NCBI RefSeq assembly: GCF_038007965.1
Contig: NZ_JBBOYD010000002.1
Coordinates: 124,001-188,000, forward strand
Source of the DNA: Niallia sp. FSL W8-0635
GTDB lineage: Bacteria > Bacillota > Bacilli > Bacillales > Cytobacillaceae
Direction of reading: 5' to 3'
Length of the DNA stretch: 64,000 bases
Shown: positions 27,165 through 36,638 of the stretch, piece after piece
Layout of the letters: every line of letters begins with the position of its first letter
How positions within the stretch are numbered: the stretch's first letter is position 1
Notes under the pieces: model-generated
The model's database searches: none
What the model was told of the DNA's origin: nothing
The model's input: only the letters and a program-made list of their open reading frames with translations
Made by a program: the position numbers and the translations under genes

Positions 27165-27838
27165 TCAAGGAATACCGTTTCTGATGTCGTTCAACGTGCC
27201 AAGAAACTCGGTGTGGAAAGTTTGAACGATACAATGACTAATCCATGGTTAGAAGCTTTTCTTTTTCCAGAGAAACAAGCTATGGAGAAAGGATACTTTC
27301 CAGTTGATTGGGAAAAGGTTAATAAGGAGTTACAAAAAAAGAATGTCACCTTGACTTTATTGCATCATGAGTATGCGACAGAAGCACGTGATGGTGGAAA
27401 AATTCCATATGCCTATCTTACTTTTTGTGAAAACTATGGAAAATATGCGAAGAAATATAAGTTAACAATGCCTATTCGAAGATAGCCAGGTGAAGTCATG
27501 GAGGTAGATTGGGCTGGATATACGCTACAAATGATAGAGCGTTCAACAGGAGAAATGATTCCAGCATATGTTTTTATTGCGACCTTGCCTTATAGTCAAT
27601 TCGCTATGTTGAGGCATTTTTAGATATGAAGTCAGCTAATTTGCTTACTGTTACATCCATGCATTGGAGTATTTTGAGGGAGTTCCTGAAACACTGGTTC
27701 CCGATAATTTAAAAACAGGTGTTACGAAAGCACATCGAGAAGAGCCTATTCTGAATGAAGCCTATCGTGAATTTGCAGATTATTACCATACTATCATTGT
27801 TCCGAGCCGTATTCGCAGTCCAAATTTAGTTAATTAAG
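27130..27838 (+). pseudogene. IS21-family IstA internal fragment
   Basis: NTVSDVVQRAKKLGVESLN, then AFLFPEKQAMEKGYFPVDW, LLHHEYATEARDGGKIPYAY, a TAG stop at 27483, then PGEVMEVDWAGYTLQ (catalytic Asp) and, after a shift, VPDNLKTGVTKAHRE (second Asp) make a partial IstA. It ends near 27838 without the catalytic Glu. It points away from the IstB remnant, so at least two different elements or an inversion are involved. Confidence 0.7.
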
Positions 27839-27912
27839 AATCGAACAACTTTATTATCAGATTCGAAGATAAGAATAATTATATTGATACAAAATTAACC
27901 ACTTTAAATAAT

Positions 27913-27945
27913 CCTTCCTACAATATATCGTAGGAAGGTTCTTGT
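27913..27945 (+). terminator. Terminator-like hairpin
   Basis: CCTTCCTAC (27913-27921) pairs with GTAGGAAGG (27930-27938), followed by TTCTTGTTTTT. The stretch from here to 28072 has no gene. Confidence 0.6.
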
Positions 27946-28072
27946 TTTTATGTTCAAAAAAAAACGTATTTATTATCTCTATACAATTGGAGAAAAAGCA
28001 AATGAAAAATTCATTGTCAAAATTATCATTTCAACCTCACTTTTCTTAATAAAATTAAGAAAAAAATAAAGG

Positions 28073-28273
28073 ATGATAATTTTGCTAATAAAAAAATCTA
28101 AAAATAATAAACACTCTCTTGTTTACAAAACATCTACCTTTTATACTGAGAAGCATCTAGTTAAACTCACTTATATAAATAAAATCACCTTTAATGCTGC
28201 TAATGGAAAAAAAACAATTGAAGTTTTATGGTCAAATATAAAAGAACTGCCGTTATCAAAAAATATCTCATAG
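28073..28273 (+). CDS. Small hypothetical basic protein
   Basis: 66 aa, Lys-rich (KKSKNNKHSLVYK), with beta-strand-like stretches. AAAGGATGA just upstream would fit a TTG start at 28082 better than the ATG at 28073. No family recognised; it could be chance. Confidence 0.35.
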   Translation: MIILLIKKSKNNKHSLVYKTSTFYTEKHLVKLTYINKITFNAANGKKTIEVLWSNIKELPLSKNIS

Positions 28274-28415
28274 GTTATCAAATAGAAGACTGAAAGAAAA
28301 ATTTAAAGTTATTTCAAAAAAGTCGGGTAGAAATTTTTAATTGCGTTTAGTTATAAAAAGGGAACAAGAAAAAAATATAAAGAGAAAAATAGTAGGGATA
28401 GTAGTTATATTTATA

Positions 28416-28449
28416 AACGCGCAGCCTGAAGGTAGCGCGTTATTTTTTT
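28416..28449 (+). terminator. Intrinsic terminator
   Basis: AACGCGC (28416-28422) pairs with GCGCGTT (28435-28441), followed by ATTTTTTT. Confidence 0.65.
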
Positions 28450-28485
28450 AAAGGCTGATTTCGTATTATTAATAATATAATAATA

Positions 28486-28521
28486 AGTAGTAGTTATCGT
28501 ACTTGACGATAAGTTACTACT
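28486..28521 (+). promoter_or_regulatory. Leader hairpin before the SRAP gene
   Basis: AGTAGTAGTTATCGT and ACGATAAGTTACTACT form a stem about 55 bases before the SRAP ATG. No T-tract follows directly, so it may be an operator or an RNA structure rather than a terminator. Confidence 0.5.
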
Positions 28522-28576
28522 CGTTTGTTTTCCGTATTCTACTTTGCTACACTTAACCTAAAAAGCAGGTGATAGC

Positions 28577-29251
28577 ATGTGTGGTCGCTTTACTTTATTT
28601 ACCGACTTTGGAACAATTATTGACCGCTTTAATATCGACTCAGCAATTGAAGAATCCCATTATAACCCAAACTATAATGTAGCTCCCTCTCAATCCGTAC
28701 TTTCTGTGATCAATGATGGTGAAAAGAATCGTCTTGGATATTTACGTTGGGGATTAATTCCTCCCTGGTCTAAAGATATGAAAATCGGTTATAAAATGAT
28801 TAACGCTCGTTCAGAAACAATTGCCGAAAAGCCAAGTTTTCGTAATGCCTATAAAAAGAAACGCTGTTTGATCCTTGCTGATTCTTTCTATGAATGGAAA
28901 CGTACAAATGAACGTAAAATTCCTATGCGTATAAAACTTAAAAATAATCAACCATTTGGTATGGCTGGCTTCTGGGAATCTTGGAAATCCCCAGAAGGAG
29001 AAATGGTATACTCATGTTCTGTAATTACCACTCAACCAAATAAGCTAATGACTGAAATACATGATAGAATGCCAGTCATATTAAAACCTGAAGATGAACA
29101 ATTCTGGCTAAATCCAACAAATACCGATACTAACTCGTTAAGTAAATTACTTGTTCCCTTTGACTTTGAACAAATGGATGCTTTTGAAGTTTCAAATGAT
29201 GTTAATTCTCCAAAAAACAATTCACCTAACTTAATTCAGCAAATTTGTTAA
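28577..29251 (+). CDS. SRAP-domain abasic-site shield protein (YedK/HMCES family)
   Basis: 224 aa, the normal length. After Met removal, Cys2 (MCGRFTLF) is the residue that bonds to abasic sites in single-stranded DNA. Also present: NYNVAPSQ, INARSETI, DSFYEWKR and HDRMPVIL (active-site His), so all family motifs are intact. It protects replication intermediates, and plasmids and phages often carry such a gene beside single-strand processing functions. It sits directly before the degraded block copy B. AGCAGGTGATAGC supplies the ribosome binding site. Confidence 0.92.
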   Translation: MCGRFTLFTDFGTIIDRFNIDSAIEESHYNPNYNVAPSQSVLSVINDGEKNRLGYLRWGLIPPWSKDMKIGYKMINARSETIAEKPSFRNAYKKKRCLILADSFYEWKRTNERKIPMRIKLKNNQPFGMAGFWESWKSPEGEMVYSCSVITTQPNKLMTEIHDRMPVILKPEDEQFWLNPTNTDTNSLSKLLVPFDFEQMDAFEVSNDVNSPKNNSPNLIQQIC

Positions 29252-29278
29252 AAAACAACAAATACTTATAGTGTTGTG

Positions 29279-29420
29279 TGAAAGCATTTATTGACGACAG
29301 TGAATTTGTGTTCAAGTTTAAATCTAATTCGAATAAAACGATTCTAGAGTCGAATTTTAAAATAGATGCTGCTGGAAAGTTAGTTATGAATTATGTATCT
29401 GGAAATTATAGAAATCTATG
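29279..29420 (+). pseudogene. Fragment of the 5045-type hypothetical gene
   Basis: About 45 codons matching the middle of the 140-aa protein at 5045-5467 (VKAFIDDSEFVFKFKSNSNK), without start or end. The frame breaks by deletion near 29415. Confidence 0.75.
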
Positions 29421-29774
29421 ACTGTGATGTATCTTCAAGTATAAAAGTATATTTCATTTTTTTTTGTAAACAGACTGTCCTGCTCGAATAACTGACGATA
29501 TCTTTTGAAACTATTGAAAATAATAGGATAAAAAGTTAAAATTAAATCAGATTATTTTTCTATTTTGGATTTTTCTTTTACTTAGTAAATGTAGAGCCTT
29601 TGGGTTCAGTTTTAATAGCAGCTGTGCTATTAACTGTCCTGAAGGCTTTTTTTTATGAAAAAAGTAAACGACAAAAAAGAAAATTAATAGAAATGAAACA
29701 AAATACTCACTAGGAGGGAAAGGTTTTGACGACGACTAAATTATTTGATTCTAATGTCTGTAGGAGGATTACAT

Positions 29775-30306
29775 ATGTATAAAATCACATGCTTTTGTCC
29801 TCTAGAACCTACAAAGTTAGAAAGCTTATTAAAGGGTATAGGATTTTCAAGTAAAAAAAGATGGATTGGAATGGTATTTTGAAGATATAGTTTTTCGTAT
29901 TGAACCATTTAAAGGACATTCTAATCAAAGAGAAAAGGGATATAGAGTGTATTTTAATGGTAATAATACTATGAGCTTTGCTTATATGTTTGACCTTTCA
30001 TTAGGAACTTTAAATACTACAATTACCTGTATTGAGTATATGTTAAGTGAGGAAGGGAAAAACTCTAATGATTGGCTATCACTTTTAGATAATAATCCAT
30101 CTATAATTACTATTGACACAAGGGGTTTCTATCAAAAAAACAGTATAAATATAATTGTTACTAATAATACTGTAGTGTTCCAATTGAGAAGTAAAAAGAA
30201 TACAAGCTTAAAATTAATAAGCGGGTTAAAAAGGATCGAAGAATTGGTTGAATATATTATTCCAACCACTTACGATCTTTTTTCATTTGAGGAGGAATTA
30301 GCATAA
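29775..30306 (+). pseudogene. Copy of the 5811 gene with a frameshift
   Basis: Seven A at 29853-29859 replace six in copy A, so the protein from ATG 29775 breaks at about residue 29. The rest of the frame is open from 29866 to 30306 with a few substitutions. The ribosome binding site and leader peptide are retained. Confidence 0.85.
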
Positions 30307-30722
30307 TGGTTGATTTTTATACTAGTAAACATTTCTATCAAATTCGTGAAAATATATTATTGATTGACGGAAAAATAGAAGAAAAGGGCAATATTTCTGT
30401 ATATCATCTTATAAAAGATGAACCCGCTTTTATTAAAATATCTCAAAAAGGCAATATACCAAAAATAATAAAAACAGAAGATGTATTATTCGTTGATAAT
30501 TCATCAGAAATTTATCATGGCCAAAAAACAATTAAGAAACATTTTCTCGTGTCGGTTCTACTTAAATTTAATGAGTAAGAAAGATATATAACTACAGATA
30601 TTTTGGCTGCTAACGAGGACCATGCAAAGAGAATTATCAAGGTAAACTATAGTATGTTTCATATTTTAAATATAAATGTTAAGAATGTGAACATTGTTAG
30701 GTTATTCAATAATATCCAATAA
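30306..30722 (+). pseudogene. Copy of the 6341 gene with a premature stop
   Basis: Identical to copy A until a CAA-to-TAA change at 30576-30578 stops it at 90 aa; the remaining 48 codons are still readable to 30722. A truncated product remains possible. Confidence 0.85.
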
Positions 30723-30773
30723 GGAAAAGGGAGAAACCACTATTACTATTATCACTAGTAGTGGTTTCTTAAT

Positions 30774-30932
30774 GAAAAAGATTTAATTGACATACTTAAT
30801 AAACGTGGATGGGATTATATAATCGAAAAAAAAGGAAACATTAGATTTATTTTAGAGAATCAAGAAATTATATGTTCTAAAGTGGACACAGAAGGCATTA
30901 AAAAAATCATACTTGATATTATAAACTGGTAA
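30774..30932 (+). pseudogene. Copy of the 6863 small gene lacking its start
   Basis: Codons EKDLIDILNKRGWDYI to IILDIINW are kept, but the ribosome binding site and ATG have been deleted together with the sequence before them. Confidence 0.75.
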
Positions 30933-31099
30933 ACTAGCAGGATTGCATTAGAGGGGAGAAAATCCTTTTAGAACAATTATTATAGATTTTAGATAAGAAA
31001 CCTTTCTCTTATAACAGAAGCGCAAATAACAGCTATTTTGTAAGTTAGAGAGTATCTAGAACACATCCTTGACACTAAATCTATATTGGAGGAAATAAG

Positions 31100-31321
31100 A
31101 TGTTATTAAAACATGTAGAATTAGAAGATATTGAAAATAATGATGGTTGGACTAATAAAGTTGACATTTATGGTTATGAAAATAAGGTATGGGTAATGGC
31201 TCATGGTTTTTTTAAAGAATACCCTACTAGGGATTTTGAGAATACAAAAAATAAAATTGATAGTATTATTGCTAAATTAAAAGAGGTGTCTTTTAAAATA
31301 ATTTATATCAAACAATATTAG
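31100..31321 (+). CDS. Small hypothetical protein (73 aa)
   Basis: ATG 31100 follows GGAGG by 7 bases. The product is rich in aromatic and charged residues (DGWTNKVDIYGYENKVWVMAHGF) with a C-terminal helix; no family recognised. It lies just outside the duplicated segment and is the last gene before the replication origin. Confidence 0.6.
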   Translation: MLLKHVELEDIENNDGWTNKVDIYGYENKVWVMAHGFFKEYPTRDFENTKNKIDSIIAKLKEVSFKIIYIKQY

Positions 31322-31479
31322 TACTAAACAAAGGGTATGGATAATATAATTTATCTATACTCTTTATTATATATAAATTATCTAGCTTTCTAGTTTTAAT
31401 ATTTTAACTTATTTTTAATAGTTTTAGATGTTTTAATATTTTATCGTAGCTTTAAACCCTTGGTACTAATAGGTTAATA

Positions 31480-31760
31480 GTAGACAATTATAGCAAAATT
31501 GGGATAAAATATAACATTTTTAGGATGAAATATAGCAATTTTGGGACGAAATATAGCAAATTTAGGGTGAAAATGTAACATTTTTGGGATAAAATATAAC
31601 ATTTTTAGGATATGTAGTTACCTTAGTTTTATAGTTTTAATATTTTAGGTATCTGATGAACCCTTGATATATCTGTGTTTAATGATAGTAAATATATCAT
31701 ATTTGGGATAAAAAATAACGTTTTTGGGATAAAGTATAACAATTTTGGGATCAAATGAAC
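31480..31760 (+). repeat. Degenerate iterons with 22-bp period
   Basis: Units of the form TATAACATTTTTGGGATAAAA follow one another about every 22 bp in two groups (about 31488-31615 and 31695-31755). They share the ATAACA..TTTGGGAT core with the main array at 31966-32786, at half its period. Likely older or weaker initiator-binding sites. The gap 31760-31920 has no feature. Confidence 0.7.
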
Positions 31761-31922
31761 AAATGATATTTAAGCACGTTACATTTAGTTGATAATTTAA
31801 AGACATCTTTTATAAATTGCATTTCTTAAATTACTCGAGTCCACAGGATCTTTAAAATCATAATGATATGCATATATTTTTTATTAAAAAATATATTTAA
31901 TACGCTCTTAAAAATTACTACT

Positions 31923-31988
31923 AAAAAACATCCCAAATATGTTATCTTTTTTCAGATTTTGAATTATAACATATTTGGGATGTTTTTT
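31923..31988. repeat. 23-bp perfect inverted repeat made of two iteron cores
   Basis: AAAAAACATCCCAAATATGTTAT (arm at 31923-31945, 23 bases) is the exact reverse complement of 31966-31988, with a 20-base loop and T6 at the end. The right arm is the first ATAACATATTTGGGAT iteron, the left arm an inverted one. It can act as a terminator guarding the origin and as a two-iteron binding site. Confidence 0.85.
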
Positions 31989-32786
31989 CTTTTAATAATT
32001 GAACTATAAAATTTTTGGGATGCAGTGTCTTTTGAAAAAGGAACTATAACATATTTGGGATAGTGTTATCTTTGGATAAGTGAACTATAACATATTTGGG
32101 AATGTTATCAATGGAATGAGTGAACTATAACATATCTGGGGTAGGGTCATCTATGGAAAAAGCGAAACTATAACATATTTGGGATAATGTTATCAATGGA
32201 ATGAGTGAACTATAACATATCTGGGGTAGGGTCATCTATGGAAAAAGCGAAACTATAACATATTTGGGATAATGTTATCTATGGAAAAAGCGGAACTATA
32301 ACATATTTGGGATAGTGTTATCTATGGAAAAAGCGGAACTATAACATATTTGGGATAGTGTTATCTATGAAAAAAGCGGAACTATAACATATTTGGGATG
32401 TGTTATCTACGGAATAAGTGAACTATAACATATTTGGGATAGTGTTATCTATGAAAAAAGCGGAACTATAACATATTTGGGATAGTGTTATCTATGAAAA
32501 AAGCGGAACTATAACATATTTGGGATAATGTTATCTATGAAAAAAGTGGAACTATAACATATTTGGGATAATGTTATCTATGAAAAAAGTGGAACTATAA
32601 CATATTTGGGATAATGTTATCTATGAAAAAAGTGGAACTATAACATATTTGGGATAATGTTATCTATGAAAAAAGTGGAACTATAACATATTTGGGATAA
32701 TGTTATCTATGAAAAAAGTGGAACTATAACATATTTGGGATAGTGTTATCTATGAAAAAAGCAGAACTATGACATATTTGGGGTAG
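31966..32786 (+). repeat. Main iteron array of the replication origin
   Basis: About 20 direct repeats of GAACTATAACATATTTGGGAT followed by TAGTGTTATCTATGAAAAAAG. From 32420 to 32764 the repeats start exactly 43 bp apart (32420, 32463, 32506, 32549, 32592, 32635, 32678, 32721, 32764); earlier units vary by a few bases. The last six or so are almost identical and the left ones diverged, a sign of recent expansion. 43 bp is close to four helical turns, putting sites on one face. The array sits directly before the initiator gene, so it is the probable origin. Confidence 0.9.
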
Positions 32787-32921
32787 GCAAGTTTAAGATA
32801 TTACCAATTAGAATATTCTGAAATATAACAGTTAATAATCTTTTGTTATATTTCACTTTCTTTTCTCTGAAAATAATGTCATAATTTGTTTAAGATTACA
32901 AACTTGTTAGTAGGTGATAGT

Positions 32922-34136
32922 TTGATAGAAACAAAGCAAGTTGAATTTAAAGTAAATGATCTAATCATCCAGTCTAATGATTTAATAGAGGCTTATTATG
33001 ATAATGAATTAACCACTTTAGAGCATAAGTTTATTCGATATGTTGCTAGTAAAATTAAGAAAAATGATTCCCAATTTCCAGACTACACAATTACTGTTAA
33101 AGAATTTGCAGAAGTCATGAATGTTAAAGGAAATAATTATCATAGTCAGGTAAAAGAGTTAGCTGATGATCTAACAAGAAAAAGAATAAAGATTCGCTCG
33201 TCTAATGATAAAATGGGATGGTTTCCATGGTTTAGCGCTATTATATATGATAATGGTACTGTTCATGTTTCTTTTAATCCAATAATTAAAGATTATTTAA
33301 TTAGCTTAGACAGTAGATTTACAGGATATTCATTTGATGATATAAAAAAATTAAAAAGTGGATATACAGTGAGAGTTTATGAACTGTTAAAACAGTATGA
33401 GAAAATTGGAAAAAGAACAATAGAGCTAGATGAACTTAAAAGGATGATTGGAGTAGGGGATAAGTATCCTGTATACGGGAATTTCAAACAACGAATATTA
33501 AATGTTGCAAAAAAAGAATTAGAAGCAACTGGAGAATTATACTTTTCTTTTAAAGAAGTCAAACAAGGTAGAAAAACAGTAGCAATAGATTTTAATATTC
33601 ATAAAAAAAGTCCTAAACAACAGACTCCTCTTTCAAAAGAAGCACAAGAATTTATTGAATCAGTAAAGAAATCTCTATATATTCATGGTATCGCTATTTC
33701 TGATAAGAAAATTCTATCCTGGAAAAAGTATGGAATAGAATTAATTTTAGAAGTTTTGGAAGAAATAAAGCATAGAGACATTGAAAATTATGAGAATTAC
33801 ATATCAAAAGTGTTAAAAAGTAAGTATGAAAATAAAGATGTTGATCCTGATATAGGAAAAGAGGAAAATACTAGCAAAGAAGTAATAGATGATATAAATG
33901 AAATAGATGAATCTCTATTAAATCTTGCTCGTCAAAACATCGTTGCAAAATATGCGCCTGGTAAGGAATTAATTCCAGATTATTTTCTAGAAAAAGAAGT
34001 AATTCCATTTTTCATGAAGTTCATGAACGTTAGTGAAAAAGTTGCAAGTGAATTATGGGAAAAATATAAAACAATTATTATGTATCAAATTAAAACCAAA
34101 AAAGATGAACAATTACAGAAACGATATAATAGATAA
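32922..34136 (+). CDS. Rep_3-family plasmid replication initiator
   Basis: 404 aa from the TTG at 32922, chosen for GGTGAT just upstream; the frame is open to a TTG at 32886. Residues 20-230 are a tandem winged-helix initiator of the RepB/Rep_3 type: NDLIEAYYDNELTTLEHKF, KVFAE-like YTITVKEFAEVMNVKG, and KLKSGYTVRVYELLKQYEKIG ... LDELKRMIGVGDKYPVYGNF. The C-terminal half is a helical, acidic extension. Such proteins bind iterons as monomers and repress as dimers. The position right after the iteron array supports the call. Confidence 0.9.
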   Translation: MIETKQVEFKVNDLIIQSNDLIEAYYDNELTTLEHKFIRYVASKIKKNDSQFPDYTITVKEFAEVMNVKGNNYHSQVKELADDLTRKRIKIRSSNDKMGWFPWFSAIIYDNGTVHVSFNPIIKDYLISLDSRFTGYSFDDIKKLKSGYTVRVYELLKQYEKIGKRTIELDELKRMIGVGDKYPVYGNFKQRILNVAKKELEATGELYFSFKEVKQGRKTVAIDFNIHKKSPKQQTPLSKEAQEFIESVKKSLYIHGIAISDKKILSWKKYGIELILEVLEEIKHRDIENYENYISKVLKSKYENKDVDPDIGKEENTSKEVIDDINEIDESLLNLARQNIVAKYAPGKELIPDYFLEKEVIPFFMKFMNVSEKVASELWEKYKTIIMYQIKTKKDEQLQKRYNR

Positions 34137-34159
34137 CATAACAAAAAATAACTCAATGG

Positions 34160-34217
34160 GACTACCCCAAATATGAAGGTAAATCAAAGTTACCTAATAT
34201 TTGGAGTAGTCTTTTTT
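34160..34217 (+). terminator. Terminator hairpin after the initiator, with an iteron-like core
   Basis: GACTACCCCAAATATGAAGGTAA pairs imperfectly with TTACCTAATATTTGGAGTAGTC (arms given 5' to 3'; each under 24 bases), then T6GCG. The left arm is the reverse complement of CATATTTGGGGTAG, identical to the last iteron variant at 32773-32786. It ends about 18 bases before the DUF418 start. Confidence 0.75.
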
Positions 34218-34234
34218 GCGAAGGAGACTGAATA

Positions 34235-35371
34235 ATGAGAAAGGAAAGAATACATTCAATTGATATTATAAGAGGATTTGCAATCTTAGGCATAGCTTTT
34301 GCAAATATATTACCACTAAGTGGTCCTCATTTATATGAATCCTCTCCAAGTAGTATTTGGATGGATCCTATTGATAAACTAGTAGAATCGATTTTATTTA
34401 TCTTCGCTGAAGGTAATTTTTATTCCCTCTTCTCTATCCTTTTTGGTTTTAGCGCAATTATTTTTATGGAGAACGCAGAAGACAAAGGATATAATCCTTA
34501 CTATTTATTCTCAAAGAGATTATGGATACTGTTTGCAATTGGATTTTTACATGCCTTTTTCATTTTTTATGGAGATATACTCATGATATACGCAGTAATC
34601 GGTTTGTTCTTACTTCCTGTATATAAAGTTCCTGGTCGTGTTATGATGCTGCTGATTGGTATATTTATGATTCCAATGTTGTTTGAATTAATTAAGATAC
34701 TGTTATTTGATTATCAAATTGCAGCTGTTGATTATAACTTATTACAAAATGTGATTATTAATTATCAAACAGGGGGAAGAATTGCATTATTACAAAATAC
34801 TGTTGATTGGTTAACGATTTACTCTATAGAAAATCTTCCATCTTTGTTCTGCAGTATTTATCCAATGTTTTTGTTAGGGATGATATTAGGAAAAAATAAA
34901 GCATTGATTACTAATATTAAGGGAATCCACAAATTAATGTGGGTGATAAGTGGTAGTATTGGTATTGCAATAAAAACATTAGCAATAATATATTCTGACT
35001 CCTACTTTTTAATAAGACTTTCAGAAATTTTTGGTAATATAAGCATGTCCATATTTTATGGTTTATCTATTCTGTTATTACTAAAAAAAACAGGAAAGCA
35101 TTTCAAATTAATTGCTAATATAGGAAAAACATCTATGAGTAATTATTTATTCCAAACAACATGTTGTTTTTTCCTGTTTAAAGTATTTAAGTTATATGCA
35201 CAAGTTTCACCTGGTCATTTAGTTTTTCTTTCTATAGCTTTAATATTCATACAAATATTATTAAGTAATTGGTGGTTAAAAAAACATAAGCAAGGACCCA
35301 TTGAATCGATATGGCGTAAGTTAACTTACTATAAAAGGACTCCTTCCTATAATAGGGTTGATAAGAAATAG
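34235..35371 (+). CDS. DUF418-family membrane protein
   Basis: 378 aa. It begins RIHSIDIIRGFAILGIAFAN, the typical first helix of DUF418/acyltransferase-3-like membrane proteins, and has roughly nine hydrophobic segments, ending ILLSNWWLKKHKQGPIESIWRKLTYYKR, the usual DUF418 tail. The role is unknown; family members are proposed transporters or membrane acyltransferases. GGAG precedes the ATG; the gene lies between two terminator-like hairpins. Confidence 0.85.
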   Translation: MRKERIHSIDIIRGFAILGIAFANILPLSGPHLYESSPSSIWMDPIDKLVESILFIFAEGNFYSLFSILFGFSAIIFMENAEDKGYNPYYLFSKRLWILFAIGFLHAFFIFYGDILMIYAVIGLFLLPVYKVPGRVMMLLIGIFMIPMLFELIKILLFDYQIAAVDYNLLQNVIINYQTGGRIALLQNTVDWLTIYSIENLPSLFCSIYPMFLLGMILGKNKALITNIKGIHKLMWVISGSIGIAIKTLAIIYSDSYFLIRLSEIFGNISMSIFYGLSILLLLKKTGKHFKLIANIGKTSMSNYLFQTTCCFFLFKVFKLYAQVSPGHLVFLSIALIFIQILLSNWWLKKHKQGPIESIWRKLTYYKRTPSYNRVDKK

Positions 35372-35458
35372 ATATAATAGTAGAATGAAAATGTAACTAT
35401 TTTATATTTTTAACATTTTAGCAGCCTTTTATCGGCTAGCAGTTTAGATATTAAACGC

Positions 35459-35534
35459 AGCGTCCTTTGGGATGATTTATTGAGTATTACACTTTATGTG
35501 TAATTCATTAAACCATCTCTCAGGGCGCTTTTTT
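35459..35534 (+). terminator. Long terminator-like leader hairpin
   Basis: AGCGTCCTTTGGGATG pairs with the distal CATCTCTCAGGGCGCT around an inner stem ATTACAC/GTGTAAT, then T6GCG. It is 40 bases before the next start codon. Confidence 0.7.
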
Positions 35535-35573
35535 GCGTTTTATATAAATAATATATTGAGAGGATGAAGAAAA

Positions 35574-35933
35574 ATGATGAAAGAAACAATTAGTAAGGGG
35601 CCAGTTTTACAAGGAAATGTATTTGAGGAAAGTAAAAGAAAAGCGGAAAAAATTATTGCTAGTAAACCAATCTTACATTCTCGTCATAGTATCGAGATCA
35701 TTTTGCCAGATGGGGAACGAAGAATATTTAAAGCTAAGTCAGTGTCAAAAGAACATGCATTTAATGAATTCTTAGTATTTATTGAGTGTTTAGAGCAAGG
35801 AATTAACTCAAAAGTAATGTGGAGGTATAAAGGCGATAAGGTTTATCATTTTAGTACAACTATCAACGAAAAACCTTCTACAATTACACGCTTAAAGAAA
35901 GCGATAATGGGATATTTTTTTGATATTGAATAA
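35574..35933 (+). CDS. Hypothetical protein, first gene of the radC-ssb unit
   Basis: 119 aa, not recognised. Basic N terminus (SKRKAEKIIASKPILHSRH) and a beta-rich middle (IEIILPDGERRIFKAKSVSK). It lies 45 bases before the RadC-like gene, in the same direction, after the leader hairpin at 35459, so it probably opens that operon. Confidence 0.65.
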   Translation: MMKETISKGPVLQGNVFEESKRKAEKIIASKPILHSRHSIEIILPDGERRIFKAKSVSKEHAFNEFLVFIECLEQGINSKVMWRYKGDKVYHFSTTINEKPSTITRLKKAIMGYFFDIE

Positions 35934-35978
35934 GAGCTATGAGGACATTTACATTTAATTAAGAGAGGTAGATTTATT

Positions 35979-36638
35979 ATGAGTAGATATAACGACGCAA
36001 AGGAATATATTAAGTATTTTGGGGAGAATGACACTAGTCTTCCACATTTACTGGCTATTATTGTCGGTGAAACCGTATGTGACTCAACGATCGATACTTT
36101 AGGTGAGTTAGGTTTTAGTGGGATTTCTCAATTATCTGAAGAGGAGCTATTGAAGTTCGAAGGAATAACTACGGAAACTTTATTTAGAATAAAAGCACTA
36201 AATGGAATCTTAAATATGGTACCAAAATTTGATTGGCAATCGGAATTTAAAATATCTTCTAAATTTGATGTAATTGAATATGTGAGAGATATTCGTTATA
36301 AGCAGGATTCACAATTAGATCTTTTATTTTTAAATAAGAATAATGTGGTTATAGGCAGACAAAATATTGTTAAAGGGACTAGAACACTCAATAAAGACTT
36401 AGTTCATTTGGCATTTCGACAAGCAATTAAAAGAAACGCTTCAAAAATAGTAGTCTGTAGTAATGAACCTGCAGGTTATGCAGTTTTAAAAGATGAAGAC
36501 TATTCTTTATTCGACTATTTTTTATCTATATCCAATCTAATGAATGTTGAGGTACTTGATCATATTATTTTGGGTAAAAAAATGTGCGTTTCTATTGCGG
36601 AAGAGATTACGAATAAGTCCAAAGGAGAATTAGCATGA
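35979..36638 (+). CDS. RadC-like JAB/MPN protein with degenerate metal site
   Basis: 219 aa with the RadC layout: N-terminal helix-hairpin-helix (LPHLLAIIVGETVCDSTIDTLGELGF, LLKFEGITTETLFRIKAL) and a C-terminal JAB/MPN domain (LDLLFLNKNNVVIGRQNIVKG ... VEVLDHIILG). The usual HNHPSG metal motif is replaced by SNEPAG, and the first Glu-containing strand also differs, so metalloprotease-type activity is probably lost. Its stop overlaps the ssb ATG. RadC-like proteins are common on plasmids next to ssb. Confidence 0.8.
   Translation: MSRYNDAKEYIKYFGENDTSLPHLLAIIVGETVCDSTIDTLGELGFSGISQLSEEELLKFEGITTETLFRIKALNGILNMVPKFDWQSEFKISSKFDVIEYVRDIRYKQDSQLDLLFLNKNNVVIGRQNIVKGTRTLNKDLVHLAFRQAIKRNASKIVVCSNEPAGYAVLKDEDYSLFDYFLSISNLMNVEVLDHIILGKKMCVSIAEEITNKSKGELA

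Larger units (their letters stand above)
29256..31066. repeat. Segmental duplication, copy B (decayed)
   Basis: Nearly the same as 5238-7165. The start (CAACAAATACTTATA) lies 4 bases after the SRAP stop, so the 5' part of the first gene and about 5 kb found in copy A are missing. A further deletion of about 80 bases falls near 29415. Every gene in this copy carries a lesion. The terminator-like hairpin is kept at 29595-29654 and the leader peptide at 29726-29782. Confidence 0.85.

Noticed and set aside
31966..32786. Array of about 20 regular repeats as a CRISPR
   Set aside because: The whole 43-bp unit is conserved, there are no unique spacers, no cas genes, and it lies directly before a Rep_3 initiator, so it is an iteron array.
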